Below are positions 15,712 through 24,789 of a stretch of 64,000 bases of DNA, piece after piece. Each line of letters begins with the position of its first letter. Position 1 is the stretch's first letter. Source of the stretch: Micromonospora cremea (lineage in GTDB: Bacteria > Actinomycetota > Actinomycetes > Mycobacteriales > Micromonosporaceae). Where the stretch lies: assembly GCF_900143515.1 (NCBI RefSeq), contig NZ_FSQT01000001.1:1736001-1800000 (forward strand). The letters are read 5' to 3'. Position numbers and translations under genes: made by a program. The notes below the pieces were generated by a model. That model was not told the DNA's origin. It searched no databases and worked only from the letters and a program-made list of their open reading frames with translations.

Positions 15712-16847
15712 GTACCCGCGACGGGGTAGCGATCGTCGGCGTCGGCACGACCGAGTTCGGCCAGCTCTACAAGGACCGGACGGCCAACCGTTCGGCGTAC
15801 ACCCTGGGCGCCCGGGCCTTCACGGCGGCGCTGGAGGACGCCGGCCTGGAGCGCGACGACATCGACGGGCTAATCTGCGCCCGGCTGCCCAACTACACCC
15901 GAATGGCCGACCTGGTCGGCCTGCGCCGCCCCTCGTACTGCCAGAGCATCGACGGCGCCGGCCGGATGAGCGCCGTCGCCGTGCAGCTGGCCATCGGCGC
16001 GATCCAGTCCGGACTGGCCCGTACGGTCGCGCTCGTCTACGGCAACAACGGCCGCAGCGCCGGTGCGACCTACGGCGGCGGGGAGGACGGTGGACCGACC
16101 ACGGGGTACGACACCTCATACGGCATGACCTCTCCGGGGGCCTACGTCGCCCTGATGTACCAGCGGTATCGCGAGATGTATTCGGCGCCCGATCTGGCGT
16201 TGGCGCCACTGGCGATCAACAATCGCGCGCACGCGATGCACAACGAGAACGCGGTGATGCGCACTCCGCTCACCATCGACGACTACGTGAACGGCCGCTA
16301 CATCGCCGAGCCGCTGCGGTTGTTCGACTACTGCCTCATCAACGACGGCGGCGTCGCGATGATCCTGACGTCGACCGCCATCGCCGCGAAGCTAAACCGG
16401 CCGATGGTGACGATCCGGGCGACCGCCTCCTCCGGTGACCTGACGAACTTCTACACCAGTGACGACTTTTTCCAGCAGTCGTGCAACAGCGTCGCCAACC
16501 GGGTCTTCTCGGCCGCGGGTATGTCCACAAAAGACGTTGACTGTGTCCAGATTTACGACAACTTCACGCCCACGATCCTGTTTTCGCTCGAGGGATTCGG
16601 CTACTGCGCTCCGGGGACCTCCTGGGACTGGGTACGCGACGGACGTATCGGGCTCGGCGGCGAGCTGCCGGTCAACACCAGCGGTGGCCACACGTCGGAA
16701 AGCTACATGCAGGGCTGGGGCTTGCACGTCGAGGCGGTGCGCCAGCTGCGCGGCGAGGCGGGATCCCGCCAGGTGCCCGACTGCGAGGTCGTCCAGTACA
16801 TCTGCGCGTCGCCGATCACCGCGTCCCATCTGCTCGTCCGTTCCTGA
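15708..16847 (+). CDS. Thiolase family protein (SCP-x / BbsB-like)
   Basis: A 379-residue thiolase-fold protein (VAIVGVGTTEFGQ, LEDAGLERDDIDGLI, NTSGGHTSES and the C-terminal QYICASPITAS). It belongs to the lipid-transfer/SCP-x-like branch rather than classical acetyl-CoA acetyltransferases. At the usual N-terminal nucleophile position the sequence is SIDGAGRMSAVAV, so the expected C-x-S-G is replaced; the nearest Cys is Cys78, several residues earlier. The gene is followed 33 bp later by a DUF35 OB-fold gene, the partner these thiolases usually need. Reaction inferred: cleavage of a beta-ketoacyl-CoA. Confidence 0.9.
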   Translation: MSTRDGVAIVGVGTTEFGQLYKDRTANRSAYTLGARAFTAALEDAGLERDDIDGLICARLPNYTRMADLVGLRRPSYCQSIDGAGRMSAVAVQLAIGAIQSGLARTVALVYGNNGRSAGATYGGGEDGGPTTGYDTSYGMTSPGAYVALMYQRYREMYSAPDLALAPLAINNRAHAMHNENAVMRTPLTIDDYVNGRYIAEPLRLFDYCLINDGGVAMILTSTAIAAKLNRPMVTIRATASSGDLTNFYTSDDFFQQSCNSVANRVFSAAGMSTKDVDCVQIYDNFTPTILFSLEGFGYCAPGTSWDWVRDGRIGLGGELPVNTSGGHTSESYMQGWGLHVEAVRQLRGEAGSRQVPDCEVVQYICASPITASHLLVRS

Positions 16848-16880
16848 TCGGCGCCGTCGCGAACCAATTGGAGGTAGCTC

Positions 16881-17282
16881 ATGCCAGAACTCGATCCCGA
16901 ATACCTCGCGGGGGCGGCCGCCGGGAAACTGCGGCTACAGCACTGCGCCAAATGCGCGCGGTGCCGCTTTCCCGCGTCACCGCTGTGCCCGGGTTGCCTC
17001 AGCTGGGACTTCGACTGGATCGATGCGAGCGGGTGCGGCGAGCTATGGTCCTGGATCCGCATGCACAAGCCGTACTTCAAGAACCTCGACCGCGAGGTGC
17101 CCTACAACGTTGCGATGGTCCGGCTCGCCGAAGGCCCGCTGATGATCAGCGCCATCGACGGCGATGACCCTGAACTCGCCTGTGGCACGCCGTTGTCCGT
17201 CGTCTTCCGTTCCGTTGGCGGAGTACCGCTGCCATGGTTCACGGTGGCAACGACCGCCGGATCGGCCGCCAATGGGCAGTGA
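16881..17282 (+). CDS. DUF35 zinc-ribbon/OB-fold thiolase partner (BbsA-like)
   Basis: A 133-residue protein. GGAGG lies 7 bases before the ATG. The N-terminal rubredoxin-like zinc ribbon has Cys22-x-x-Cys25 and Cys36-x-x-Cys39 (HCAKC, LCPGC), followed by an OB-fold acyl-CoA-binding domain (GELWSWIRMHKPYFK, MVRLAEGPLMISAI). Such proteins form complexes with the SCP-x-type thiolase encoded beside them, as BbsA does with BbsB. It overlaps the hydratase gene by 11 bp. Confidence 0.92.
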   Translation: MPELDPEYLAGAAAGKLRLQHCAKCARCRFPASPLCPGCLSWDFDWIDASGCGELWSWIRMHKPYFKNLDREVPYNVAMVRLAEGPLMISAIDGDDPELACGTPLSVVFRSVGGVPLPWFTVATTAGSAANGQ

Positions 17283-18057
17283 TCGCCTCGTCGAGGTTGA
17301 GTGCGAGGAGGGCTTCGCCATCCTCACCCTCAACCGACCCGACAAGATGAACGCGGTGAATGTTGAGCTCGCCGACCAGCTCGTCGAAGCCCTCGAATCG
17401 CTCAGCAGCGTCCCCGTCGTGGTCCTCACCGGCCGCGGCAGGGCATTCTGTGCCGGCGTGGACCTCTCCAAACGTGGCGAGGTCCGCCGCACGTGGCGCG
17501 CACACCTCGGCACCGACCGCGGCCAGTACTGGGCCGCGACGGTGGAGGCCATGTACCGGCACCCGGCGGTGTTCATTGCCGCCGTCAACGGCTACGCGCT
17601 GGGCGGTGGGCTGACTCTGGTGAACGGCTGCGAGCTGGCCGTCGCCTCCGAGCGGGCCGAGTTCGGGATGCCTGAGCTCGGGTTCGGCAGCGTGCCGGCG
17701 CTGGCCGGTCCGACCACGGCGCAACGCCTGCTGCCCAAGCACGTCGCCGAGATGGCGTTCGTGCCCGGGCGCGTCGGCGCGGCCAAGGCGTTGAGCTGGG
17801 GCCTGGTCAACGAGGTCGTTCCTCCGGACGGCCTGCTGCCCCGCGCCCGCGAGCTGGCCCTGCAGATCGCAGGGCGCGACGCGGTCGCCCTCGCCTACAC
17901 CAAGCGCCTGCTGCGCCGCGCCCGGCAGATGGACTGGTCGCAGGGCGTCGAGCATGGCGGCCTGGTCGCCGCCACCGTCACGACAACCAGGGACGGGTTG
18001 CGCCACGAAGCCGCGGCCGCGCTCGCCGCGGCAACGGCCGATGAAGGTGGAGCCTGA
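17272..18057 (+). CDS. Enoyl-CoA hydratase/isomerase family protein
   Basis: A 261-residue crotonase-fold protein from the ATG at 17272. The oxyanion-hole segments are FCAGVD (59-64) and ALGGGL (109-114). Of the two catalytic glutamates of rat enoyl-CoA hydratase, the second is retained (Glu135 in MPELGFG). The first position, 20 residues earlier, is Thr115 (GGGLTL) instead of Glu. The enzyme may therefore not be a standard hydratase; isomerase, lyase or hydrolase chemistry is possible. It overlaps the DUF35 gene by 11 bp and the next gene by 1 bp. Confidence 0.92.
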   Translation: MGSDRLVEVECEEGFAILTLNRPDKMNAVNVELADQLVEALESLSSVPVVVLTGRGRAFCAGVDLSKRGEVRRTWRAHLGTDRGQYWAATVEAMYRHPAVFIAAVNGYALGGGLTLVNGCELAVASERAEFGMPELGFGSVPALAGPTTAQRLLPKHVAEMAFVPGRVGAAKALSWGLVNEVVPPDGLLPRARELALQIAGRDAVALAYTKRLLRRARQMDWSQGVEHGGLVAATVTTTRDGLRHEAAAALAAATADEGGA

Positions 18058-19463
18058 TGGGAGGTGTCACCGATCGGCTTGCCGAGTTTGTCGCGGCCAA
18101 CGCCGGCCGATCGTTCGGCGGTGACCATGCCGTGGCGACGAAGGCCGTAGTCCTCGACTCGGTGGGCGTGATCGCCGCCGGGGCGGGTAGCGAGGCCGGA
18201 CACGCCGCACTGCGGTATGCCCGGTCCGCGTCGGTCGGCTGTTCGGCGGGACTGCGCTGGTGGGGCGGGCCTGTCGACGTGCCGCCGTCTGTCGCCGCCA
18301 TGTGCACCGGAACGCTGGCGCACGCGCTCGACTTCGACGACGCCCTTCCGGGTGCCGGGCACCCCAGCGCCCTCCTGCTGTCGGCGCTGCTCGCCGACCA
18401 GCGCACACCGGTGTCCGGCGTCGCCCTGGTCTCAGCATTCATCGTCGGTTACGAGGTCAACGCGAGGCTGGCCAAGGCCGTCGGCCACCGGCATTACCTG
18501 CATGGGTGGCACACCACCGCGACGATCGGCAGCTTCGGCGCCACGGCGGCGGTGTGCGCGCTGCTCGGCTTGGACGAGCCGACCGTGCGCACGGCATTCG
18601 GCATCGCGGGCTCGCTGACCGGAGGCCTGCAACGCAACTTCGGAACGATGACCAAGCCGCTGCACAGCGGGCTCGCCGCGAGCAACGGCGTCCTGGCCGC
18701 CCGCCTCGCCAGCAACGGCATGACGTCGGCCGACGCGATCTTCGACGGCCCCCGCGGATATCTCGACATCTACTCGTTGGGTGCCTCCCGACTGGACGCC
18801 TTCGACGATCTCGGGGACCGCTGGGCGATCAGTTCGCCGGGGTCGACGGTGAAGAAATACCCCTGCGCACTTGAGACCTACCGGGCGGTGGAGGCGGCCG
18901 TCGAGGCGCGCGAGCAACTCGGCGTGCCGGCGACGGAAATCGCCGCCGTCGAGTGCATCGTGCCGCCGGGGACGATGGGCCCGCTGCGCTACCACCGGCC
19001 GACCACCGAACTCGAGGCGAAGTTCTCGATGCACTACACGGTGGCCGCAGCCCTGTTCGACGGCACCCTCACGCTCGACTCCTTCACGGATGCGGCAATC
19101 GAGCGTCCGGCCGTACGGGCACTCATGGAGCTCGTCGCCGTCCGCGAGGACGTCGTCTGTCGCCCCGAGGACCCGGAGGGCCTCAACAGCAGCGCCTCCT
19201 CCGGTGGATTTGTCGACGTCGTGGTGCGTACCCGCGATGGCCGCAGCGCGACGGCCCGCGTCACCAACGTTGTCGGCTCACCGGCCCGGCCGCTCACCGA
19301 GCAGGAGCAGCGCTCGAAGTTCACCGACTGCCTGCGCACCGGTGGTCGCGATACCGGACTCGTGGACGAGTTGCTCGCCCGCCTGCGGGATCTCGACCGC
19401 GTTGACGACGTCGACAAAGCTCTGACCGTCCTTACCCCGACGAACGCCGAGGAACACCGATGA
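18057..19463 (+). CDS. MmgE/PrpD family protein (tandem copy 1)
   Basis: A 468-residue protein of the MmgE/PrpD family (2-methylcitrate dehydratase, cis-aconitate decarboxylase, iminodisuccinate epimerase relatives). Family landmarks are LAHALDFDDALPGAGHPSA, VGHRHYLHGWHTTATIGSFG, TKPLHSGLAASNG, KKYPCALETYRAV and AKFSMHYTVAAALFDG. It begins with TGATG overlap and ends with ATGA overlap into a close paralogue. The substrate is unknown; dehydration, decarboxylation or epimerisation of a carboxylic acid or its CoA ester are the family options. Confidence 0.93.
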   Translation: MGGVTDRLAEFVAANAGRSFGGDHAVATKAVVLDSVGVIAAGAGSEAGHAALRYARSASVGCSAGLRWWGGPVDVPPSVAAMCTGTLAHALDFDDALPGAGHPSALLLSALLADQRTPVSGVALVSAFIVGYEVNARLAKAVGHRHYLHGWHTTATIGSFGATAAVCALLGLDEPTVRTAFGIAGSLTGGLQRNFGTMTKPLHSGLAASNGVLAARLASNGMTSADAIFDGPRGYLDIYSLGASRLDAFDDLGDRWAISSPGSTVKKYPCALETYRAVEAAVEAREQLGVPATEIAAVECIVPPGTMGPLRYHRPTTELEAKFSMHYTVAAALFDGTLTLDSFTDAAIERPAVRALMELVAVREDVVCRPEDPEGLNSSASSGGFVDVVVRTRDGRSATARVTNVVGSPARPLTEQEQRSKFTDCLRTGGRDTGLVDELLARLRDLDRVDDVDKALTVLTPTNAEEHR

Positions 19464-20848
19464 CCGATTCCCTGACCGCGAGGCTTGCCGACTTCATCGC
19501 GGATACGTCACGCAAGGACTTCCCCGACGGGATCGAGGACGCGGCCGTACGGCTCGTCATCGACACCATCGGCGTCATCCTGGCCGGGCGCTCCGGCGGC
19601 GCGGGGGCAAAGATACTGCACTATGCCGAACAGGCGTGTGGCTCGGTGGGCGGCCCGACCAACTGGTTGGGCATCCCCGTCTCGGCACCGCCGGAGCTCG
19701 TCGCGCTGGCGAGCTCGACACTCGGGCACGCGCTGGACTTCGACGACGAGCTCGCCGGCACCGGCCACCCCGCGTCGATTCTCGCCTCGGCCATCCTGGC
19801 CATGCCGACGCGGCCACTCACCGGCGAGAAGCTCATCGAGGCATTCGTGATCGGCTATGAGGCAAACGTACGAGTCGCCCACCTGGTCGGTCACCGACAC
19901 TACCGCAAGGGCTGGCACACGACGTCGACCATCGGTGGCTTCGGCGCCGTGGCCGCCACGTCGAAGCTGCTGGGCCTCGACGCGGCGCAGATTCGCACCG
20001 CGTTGGGCATCGCGGGGTCGCTCGCAAGCGGCATCCAGCGCAACTTCGGGACGGAGACCAAGCCGCTGCACAGCGGTCTGTCCGCGCGCAACGGCGTGCT
20101 CGCCACGCAGCTCGCGGCGGCCAGCTTCACCGCGGCGCCGAACATCCTGGACGGACCGCGTGGCTTCACCGAAATCTACGCCGACGGCGGGGACCACCAG
20201 GACGCGCTGGACGATCTCGGCCAGAGCTGGGCGCTGCTCGCCCCGGGCGCGACCCTCAAGAAATACCCGTGCTGCTACGCAACCCACCGCCCCATCGACG
20301 CCGTCCTGCGGCTGCGGGCCGAGCACAACCTGAAGCCCTCGGACGTGGTGGCGGTGATCGACCGGGCGCCGACGTTCGGGCTGACGCCGCTCATCCACCA
20401 CGACCCGAAGACTGGCCTGCAGGGCAAGTTCTCACTCGAGTACGTCGTCGCCGCGGCGCTGCTCGACGGTCAGATCACGCTCGGGTCGTTCACCGACGAC
20501 ATGGTGAACCGCCCCGAGATCCGTGCGCTCCTCCCTCTGCTGGACGCCAAGGAGGATCCGCGGTGCCGACCCGAGGATCCGACCGCCAAGGACAGCAGCG
20601 CCGGTACCGGTGGGTTCCACGAAGTCACCATCCGCACCACTGACGGGCGCGAACTCTCCACCCGGGTCGACTACCCGAGCGGTTCGCCGAAGCATCCGTT
20701 GAGTTGGGATGACAGCCGGGCCAAGTTCCGCGACTGCGTGCTCGCCGCCGGGCGGAACGAGGAGCGGGGAATGGCTCTGTTCGACGCGCTGCGCGGGCTG
20801 CCCAGCCTGACGGACGTCCACGCGACGCTCGACAGCGCGACCGCCTGA
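19460..20848 (+). CDS. MmgE/PrpD family protein (tandem copy 2)
   Basis: A 462-residue close paralogue of the preceding gene: LGHALDFDDELAGTGHPAS, VGHRHYRKGWHTTSTIGGFG, TKPLHSGLSARNG, KKYPCCYATHRPI and GKFSLEYVVAAALLDG align along the whole length. Tandem position, matching ends and coupled translation indicate a local duplication followed by divergence. A heteromeric enzyme or two stereo-specific isozymes are both possible. Confidence 0.93.
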   Translation: MTDSLTARLADFIADTSRKDFPDGIEDAAVRLVIDTIGVILAGRSGGAGAKILHYAEQACGSVGGPTNWLGIPVSAPPELVALASSTLGHALDFDDELAGTGHPASILASAILAMPTRPLTGEKLIEAFVIGYEANVRVAHLVGHRHYRKGWHTTSTIGGFGAVAATSKLLGLDAAQIRTALGIAGSLASGIQRNFGTETKPLHSGLSARNGVLATQLAAASFTAAPNILDGPRGFTEIYADGGDHQDALDDLGQSWALLAPGATLKKYPCCYATHRPIDAVLRLRAEHNLKPSDVVAVIDRAPTFGLTPLIHHDPKTGLQGKFSLEYVVAAALLDGQITLGSFTDDMVNRPEIRALLPLLDAKEDPRCRPEDPTAKDSSAGTGGFHEVTIRTTDGRELSTRVDYPSGSPKHPLSWDDSRAKFRDCVLAAGRNEERGMALFDALRGLPSLTDVHATLDSATA

Positions 20849-20894
20849 CATAGATCTTCCACACGTAACCAGGATTGATAAGGAGGGCACCCCG

Positions 20895-21794
20895 ATGGCT
20901 GAGAACATGAAGGGTAAGGTCGTCGTCGTCACCGGCGGCGGGCGTGGCATCGGTCGCAGCGTCGCACTGGAGGTCGCGGCGCAGGGCGCAGACGTGGTCG
21001 TCAGCGACATGTTCCGCGACGAGGATGGCAACACCGCCGCCGACAGCGTGGTCGCCGAGATCAAGGACCTGGGCCGAGGCGCGGTGGCCGTGGCCGCCGA
21101 CGTCTCGATCGAGGCCGGCGGCGACGCGACCGTCCAGGCCGGGCTGGACGAGTTCGGCCGCATCGACATGCTGGTCAACTGCGCAGGCAACAACGTGCGG
21201 GCGCCGTTCGTCGACCTCACCGAGGCCCAGTGGGACTCGGTGATGGGCGTGCACGTCAAGGGGCACTTCTTCTGCTCCCGGGCCGCCGCACGGGCAATGA
21301 TCGCGCGGGGCGAGGGCGGACGCATCGTGAACGTCGCCTCGCGCGGCGCCTTCTACTCGGTGCCGAAGTCGACACGCACCGAAGGCGTGCCGCACCGCTA
21401 TCCGTGCGTCGTTTACAGCGCCGCCAAGGCGGCGATCCTTGGCATGACCCAGACCCTCGCGCTCGAGCTCGCCCAGCACCGGATCACCGTCAACGCGCTC
21501 ATCCCCAGCGCCGACACGCAACTGTTCCCGGGCAAGGGCAGCCGTGGCGCGGGTGGCGTGCCGGGGACGATCAGCCTCGACCCCGCCTACATCGCGCCGT
21601 TCGTGGCGTTCCTCGGGACCGAGGCGGCGGCCGACATCACCGGCCGATTCGTGTACGCGACAGGCGGCGACGTCTGCTTCTTCCCGCAGCCGCTGCAATT
21701 GTCCGGCTCGTACTTCGTGCGCAAGCCCGGCAAGTGGACCGTCGACGAGCTCAGCACGACCATCCCGCCGATCGCCGCCGCGGGTCAGTCGTGA
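20895..21794 (+). CDS. SDR family oxidoreductase
   Basis: A 299-residue short-chain dehydrogenase with a strong AAGGAGG upstream of its ATG. The cofactor motif is TGGGRGIG (13-20), CAGN is at 96-99, and the active site has Ser149 and Y-x-x-x-K (Tyr174, Lys178). An insertion between Ser and Tyr (residues 151-171) is longer than usual. It probably oxidises a hydroxyacyl or hydroxyacid intermediate. The GTGA overlap couples it to the following aldehyde dehydrogenase. Confidence 0.94.
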   Translation: MAENMKGKVVVVTGGGRGIGRSVALEVAAQGADVVVSDMFRDEDGNTAADSVVAEIKDLGRGAVAVAADVSIEAGGDATVQAGLDEFGRIDMLVNCAGNNVRAPFVDLTEAQWDSVMGVHVKGHFFCSRAAARAMIARGEGGRIVNVASRGAFYSVPKSTRTEGVPHRYPCVVYSAAKAAILGMTQTLALELAQHRITVNALIPSADTQLFPGKGSRGAGGVPGTISLDPAYIAPFVAFLGTEAAADITGRFVYATGGDVCFFPQPLQLSGSYFVRKPGKWTVDELSTTIPPIAAAGQS

Positions 21795-23248
21795 CGACTG
21801 CAACCATGCTCATCGATGGGCAGTGGGTGCCTGCTATCGACGGACGCACATACGAGCGGCTCAGCCCGTACGACGGGCACCTGGTCAACACCTATGCCAA
21901 CGGCGACATCGAGGACGCCCGCCGCGGCATCGTCGCGGCACGGCGCGCGTTCGATGCCGGCGACTGGCGATGGGCCTCGGTCGAGTCGCGGGCGGCGGTG
22001 CTGCGCAAGGCGGCCGTGCTGCTGCGCGAGAACAAGGACCGGCTGGCGAAGCTGCTGTCCGAGGAGGTCGGCCAGCCCAGGCAGGGCGGGGCCGTGAACG
22101 AAGCGGCCAACGCGCTGGAATACTACGCGTGGGTCGCCACCGATCGGCGGGACGAGGCAGTCACGGAGCAGCGGGCCGACGCCCTCGGGATCATCGCGCG
22201 CGAGCCCGTGGGTGTGGTAGGTGTTCTATCGGCGTGGAACGCGCCGCTGTCGGTGGTGCACAAGGCCGCTCCGGCGCTGGCCGTCGGCTGCACCGTCGTG
22301 GTAAAGCCGGCCCACATGACCGCCGGCGGCGTCCTCGAGCTCGGCCGCATCCTGCAGCGAGCCGGCCTGCCCGACGGCGTGTTCAACGTCGTCACCAGCG
22401 AACTCGCCAACGGGTCCGTCGTCGGGCACGAGATCGCAGCATCGGAGCTGGTCGACATGGTCACGTTTACCGGTTCGACCGCAACGGGGCGCAAGGTCAT
22501 GGCCGCCGCCGCGTCGACCGGCAAGAAGGTCGTGCTCGAACTCGGGGGCAAGTCACCGAATGTCGTTTTCCCCGACGTGCCCGACCTCGACGCCGCGGTG
22601 GACGCCGCCTTCGACGGAATCATGAGTCTGGGCGGGCAGGCGTGCAAGGCTGGGTCGCGCCTGCTGCTGCACCGGAACATCCACGAGGATTTTCTCGCCC
22701 GGCTCGCCCCGAAGTTCGACGCGGTCCGGCTCGGCGACCCGCTCGACGCGGCCACCACGCTAGGCCCGCTGGTTAGCAAGGAGCAGCGCGACCGTGTGCA
22801 CTCGCTCGTGCAGGGCGCCACCGAGGCGAAGGTGCTGCTGGGCGGTAGCTACCCGACCGACGGCCCGCTCGCCCGCGGCTGGTTCTACGAACCGACGCTC
22901 ATCGATAGAGTCACACCCCAGTCGACCATCGCGCAGACCGAGGTGTTCGGTCCGGTGTTGTCGGTGCTGCCGTTCGAGAACGACAGCCAGGCCATCGAGA
23001 TCGCCAACGGCACCATGTACGGTCTCGCCGGCGCGGTCTGGACCGCCGATATCGACCGAGCGCTGACGTTCGCCAAGCGCCTGCGCAGCGGCACCGTCTG
23101 GGTCAACACCTACCGCGAGTCGGGCCTGCGCAACATGCCATCGGGCGGGTGGGGCGCGAGCGGCCTCGGGCTGGAGCGCAGCAGCGAGGGCATCAACGAG
23201 TTCCTGCTCACCAAGAGCATCCATATCAGGCTCCGCCCGGGCCGTTAA
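21791..23248 (+). CDS. Aldehyde dehydrogenase family protein (second)
   Basis: A 485-residue protein starting at the GTG that overlaps the SDR stop (an ATG at 21806 is the alternative). Catalytic residues: Asn150 (AWNAP), Glu250 (LELGGK), the cofactor loop FTGST (226-230) and nucleophile Cys285 (GGQACKAGSR). It is clearly distinct from the aldehyde dehydrogenase at 11898, so the pathway probably contains two different aldehydes. The SDR-ALDH order suggests sequential alcohol and aldehyde oxidation. Confidence 0.94.
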   Translation: MTTATMLIDGQWVPAIDGRTYERLSPYDGHLVNTYANGDIEDARRGIVAARRAFDAGDWRWASVESRAAVLRKAAVLLRENKDRLAKLLSEEVGQPRQGGAVNEAANALEYYAWVATDRRDEAVTEQRADALGIIAREPVGVVGVLSAWNAPLSVVHKAAPALAVGCTVVVKPAHMTAGGVLELGRILQRAGLPDGVFNVVTSELANGSVVGHEIAASELVDMVTFTGSTATGRKVMAAAASTGKKVVLELGGKSPNVVFPDVPDLDAAVDAAFDGIMSLGGQACKAGSRLLLHRNIHEDFLARLAPKFDAVRLGDPLDAATTLGPLVSKEQRDRVHSLVQGATEAKVLLGGSYPTDGPLARGWFYEPTLIDRVTPQSTIAQTEVFGPVLSVLPFENDSQAIEIANGTMYGLAGAVWTADIDRALTFAKRLRSGTVWVNTYRESGLRNMPSGGWGASGLGLERSSEGINEFLLTKSIHIRLRPGR

Positions 23249-23293
23249 GGCGCCGCCACACCGTGGACGCGCGCACAGAGGGAGGGAACCACC

Positions 23294-24763
23294 ATGGAGG
23301 CCGCCCCGTCCGACCCGATCCGTGCGCTGGTGCACCACGCCTGCACGGCGCGCTTCACCGACCTGCCGGAGCAGACCGTCGCCGCCGTCCAGCGAGCGAT
23401 GCTCGACACGGTCGGCGCCGGAATCGCGGGAACCTCCACGCCGATGGGCCGGATAGTCACGGCCGCGGCGCTGGAGACCGGTGGCCGCCCGGACAGCACA
23501 GTGTGGGGATACCGCCAGCGCGTGCCGGCGGCCGAGGCGGCCTTCGTCAACGCCATCATGGCACGGTGCCGCGAACTGGACGACGTGCACGAGGGCTCTC
23601 CGGTCGTCGGCATGGGCCACGGCGGCCACGTGAGTGTGATGGTGGTGCCGGCGGTGATCGCCGTCGCCGAGAGCCTGCCGCACCCGGTCAGCGGCGCGGA
23701 GCTCATCACCGCGATCGCCGTCGGCTCCGACCTGATCCCCCGCCTGCGGATGGCGGCCGGATCGGCGGGGCGGCTCGGATTCGAGGGACCCGCGGTGGCG
23801 CCGTTCGGCGTCGCCGCGGCGGTCGGCCGGCTCTATGGATTCGACGAGGACACGATGGCCAACGCGATGGGTGCCGCGTACGCCCATTGCGCGGGCAACG
23901 TGCAGGCCACCCGCGACGGTGCCTGGGACGTGTGGCTCAACGCCGGCATCGCCGCACGGGCCGGGTTCGTCGCGGCCGACCTCGCCCGCCGGGGCCATCA
24001 CGGCACCGGCGCGCCGCTGCTCGGCGCCGCCGGCCTCTACCCGCTCTACTTCCGCGGCGAATACCACGAGCGGGGCCTCTTGACGGAGCTCGGCCAGACC
24101 TTCGAGGGAACCCACCTCAGCACGAAGCTGTACTCCTCATGTAAATACACGCATAATCCGATCTACACCCTCACGGAGCTGGCGCGCCAGAACGGGATCA
24201 CGGCAGCGGATATCGAGCGCATCTCCGTGCTGACCAACAGCCACGAGATGCGGGTCGTGGTCCTAGACCAGGAGGGCCAGCACAAGCACGAGCCTGCCAC
24301 CGTGGGCGCGGCGCAGTTCTCCCTGCCCTTCGTCCTGGCTATCGCCCTCGTCCACGGCGACGTGTTTCCGGACACGCTCACGGAGGAGAGCCTGCACGAC
24401 CCAGAGACGCTCGCGCTAGCGAAGCGGGTCGTCGTGCAGGTGGACCCGGCGAAGGACGAGCTGCTGAAGAAGACCGGGTATCCACCGGACGACGTCGAAA
24501 TCCGGACCTGGGACGGCCGGACCGTCGCCGCCTGCCTGCCATACACGAAGGGGCACCCGAGAAACCCAGTGACGTTCGACGAGGTAGTGACAAAGTTCGA
24601 ACGATGCTGCGCGTTGTCGGAGCTATCGCCGAGTGCGAACGTGCGCGCCGCGTTCGTCGATGACGTGCACGCGCTGCCCACACTCTCGGACTGCCGCCAC
24701 CTCGTCGCCGACCTCTTTAGGGACGCCCACGACGACGTCCCGGTCGCCGCCACCGCGGCCTGA
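23294..24763 (+). CDS. MmgE/PrpD family protein (divergent third copy)
   Basis: A 489-residue MmgE/PrpD protein with GGAGGGA upstream. Landmarks: AMLDTVGAGIAGTSTPMG, RCRELDDVHEGSPVVGMG, GHVSVMVVPAVIAVAESL, STKLYSSCKYTHNPIYTL and AAQFSLPFVLAIALVHG. It is much less similar to the tandem pair at 18-20.8 kb than those are to each other, so it probably acts at another step. Last gene of the rightward operon, separated by 45 bp from the aldehyde dehydrogenase gene. Confidence 0.93.
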   Translation: MEAAPSDPIRALVHHACTARFTDLPEQTVAAVQRAMLDTVGAGIAGTSTPMGRIVTAAALETGGRPDSTVWGYRQRVPAAEAAFVNAIMARCRELDDVHEGSPVVGMGHGGHVSVMVVPAVIAVAESLPHPVSGAELITAIAVGSDLIPRLRMAAGSAGRLGFEGPAVAPFGVAAAVGRLYGFDEDTMANAMGAAYAHCAGNVQATRDGAWDVWLNAGIAARAGFVAADLARRGHHGTGAPLLGAAGLYPLYFRGEYHERGLLTELGQTFEGTHLSTKLYSSCKYTHNPIYTLTELARQNGITAADIERISVLTNSHEMRVVVLDQEGQHKHEPATVGAAQFSLPFVLAIALVHGDVFPDTLTEESLHDPETLALAKRVVVQVDPAKDELLKKTGYPPDDVEIRTWDGRTVAACLPYTKGHPRNPVTFDEVVTKFERCCALSELSPSANVRAAFVDDVHALPTLSDCRHLVADLFRDAHDDVPVAATAA

Positions 24764-24789
24764 CCGCACCGCAGCTCATCGGCGGGGTA

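Noticed and set aside
22760..24115. A 451-codon open frame antisense to the aldehyde dehydrogenase and third MmgE/PrpD gene
   Set aside because: Codon pattern is the mirror of the real genes; no domain and no start signal.
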